From an uncultured Elusimicrobia bacterium (lineage in GTDB: Bacteria > Elusimicrobiota > Elusimicrobia > Elusimicrobiales > Elusimicrobiaceae), in contig CAMUXX010000041.1 of assembly GCA_947164805.1 (NCBI GenBank), positions 1 through 7,208 of the forward strand: a DNA stretch of 7,208 bases, read 5' to 3'. Shown here in pieces: positions 6,746-7,208 of this stretch; the first letter of the stretch is position 1; each line of letters starts with the position of its first letter. A program made the translations under genes and the position numbers. The notes beneath the pieces were generated by a model. The model saw only the letters and a list, made by a program, of their open reading frames with translations, did not search any database and was not told where the DNA came from.

Positions 6746-7208
6746 CAAAAACTCCTACATAAGGTAAATTACGGTATAATTCATTGTAATCGAGGCCATA
6801 ACCTACAACAAATTCATTCTGTATCGTAAAGCCGATATATTTTGGCTTTATTTCAACTTTACGGTTTTGGGGTTTATCTAAAAGGGCGCAAAATTCTATG
6901 GAAGCAGGCTTGCGGGTACTAAGCATATCTTTTAAGTACACACCGGTAAGGCCGGTATCAACAATATCTTCAACGATAATAACGGGCCTGCCTTTAATAT
7001 CGTCCCTGATATCAAGCAACATGCGTACTTTACCGCTGGAACTTGTACCTTGGTAAGAGGATAAACTCATAAAATCTATAGTACAATCTATTTCCAAATT
7101 TTTAATAAGATTTGCAAAAAATATTGAGGCACCCCTTAAAATACAAACTATCAACGGTTTTTGCCCGGCATAATCTGCCGAAATTTGCTTTGCAAGTTCT
7201 TTAACCCT
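6729..7208 (-). CDS. hpt: Hypoxanthine (guanine) phosphoribosyltransferase, 5'-truncated by window edge
   Basis: Cytoplasmic purine-salvage enzyme that joins hypoxanthine or guanine to PRPP to make IMP or GMP. The frame is open to the window edge and 159 residues are visible. The family is usually about 175-180 residues, so roughly 15-20 N-terminal residues and the start codon lie beyond position 7208. A TTG at 7154 is in frame, but the 18 codons before it read RVKELAKQISADYAGQKP, a normal HPRT N-terminal region, so it is not the start. Visible motifs are the ILRGA loop (fragment residues 23-27), the flexible SSYQGTSSSG loop (50-59), the PRPP-binding IIVEDIVDTGLTG (77-89) with the acidic pair and catalytic Asp, LLDKP (109-113) and the C-terminal FVVGYGLDYNELYRNLP (133-149), which closes over the purine. 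It overlaps ftsH by 17 bases; hpt before ftsH is a known conserved pair, often preceded by tilS. Family assignment is very secure; hypoxanthine versus guanine preference cannot be read. Confidence 0.96.
   Translation of the reverse strand, partial: RVKELAKQISADYAGQKPLIVCILRGASIFFANLIKNLEIDCTIDFMSLSSYQGTSSSGKVRMLLDIRDDIKGRPVIIVEDIVDTGLTGVYLKDMLSTRKPASIEFCALLDKPQNRKVEIKPKYIGFTIQNEFVVGYGLDYNELYRNLPYVGVFDETKK
6752..6756 (-). promoter_or_regulatory. Ribosome binding site of ftsH
   Basis: On the minus strand AGGAG stands six bases (TTTTTG) before the ATG at 6745. It lies inside the last codons of hpt. This spacing favours the ATG at 6745 over the in-frame TTG immediately before it (6748). Confidence 0.8.

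Larger units (their letters stand above)
1..7208 (-). other. Single translationally coupled operon hpt-ftsH-glmM-pdxJ-glmS-acpS-nnrD
   Basis: All seven genes lie on the minus strand with junctions of -17, -8, +8, -1, +1 and -3 bases. I saw no terminator hairpin or intergenic promoter space anywhere. Transcription probably starts beyond position 7208 and continues past position 1. Internal promoters inside genes cannot be excluded by reading. Confidence 0.85.

Noticed and set aside
7152..7154. TTG at 7154 as the start of hpt
   Set aside because: The frame upstream of it encodes a normal HPRT N-terminal region without a stop, so the gene continues beyond the window edge.
1..7208. A new defence, mobile or biosynthetic system
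   Set aside because: All seven genes belong to recognised housekeeping families. No transposase, integrase, repeat array, toxin-antitoxin pair or unknown protein was found.

Overview
The window is a gap-free, single-strand block of seven housekeeping genes, all transcribed from right to left (minus strand). In transcription order they are hpt (5' end off the window), ftsH, glmM, pdxJ, glmS, acpS and a standalone NAD(P)H-hydrate dehydratase nnrD (3' end off the window). No rRNA, tRNA, CRISPR array, insertion sequence or long repeat was seen. No stretch without a gene is longer than 8 bases.

The DNA is AT-rich, with many AAA, TTT and TTA codons and lysine-rich proteins. DXP-dependent vitamin B6 synthesis (PdxJ) argues against most Firmicutes, although hpt next to ftsH is a Firmicutes-style pair. 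A low-GC Gram-negative-type bacterium, perhaps host- or gut-associated (for example Elusimicrobiota or a similar lineage), would fit. This is an impression from composition and gene content and is weakly supported.

Layout: hpt (6729-7208, partial) overlaps ftsH (4790-6745) by 17 bases. ftsH overlaps glmM (3442-4797) by 8 bases. glmM is followed 8 bases later by pdxJ (2714-3433). pdxJ overlaps glmS (915-2714) by one base in a TAATG junction. glmS is followed one base later by acpS (569-913). acpS overlaps nnrD (1-572) in an ATGA junction. Several Shine-Dalgarno sequences lie inside the end of the gene upstream, so this is almost certainly one translationally coupled operon whose promoter lies beyond position 7208.

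Functions: GlmS and GlmM catalyse consecutive steps from fructose-6-phosphate to glucosamine-1-phosphate for peptidoglycan and other amino-sugar polymers. AcpS activates acyl carrier protein for lipid synthesis. PdxJ closes the pyridine ring of vitamin B6. Hpt salvages purines. NnrD repairs damaged NAD(P)H. FtsH is the membrane-bound quality-control protease. The cluster reads as an envelope, cofactor and housekeeping operon. I do not see a novel defence, mobile or secondary-metabolite system. The points of interest are the unusual merger of gene pairs known separately from other phyla, the compressed junctions, and a few family-motif substitutions in PdxJ, NnrD and GlmM.
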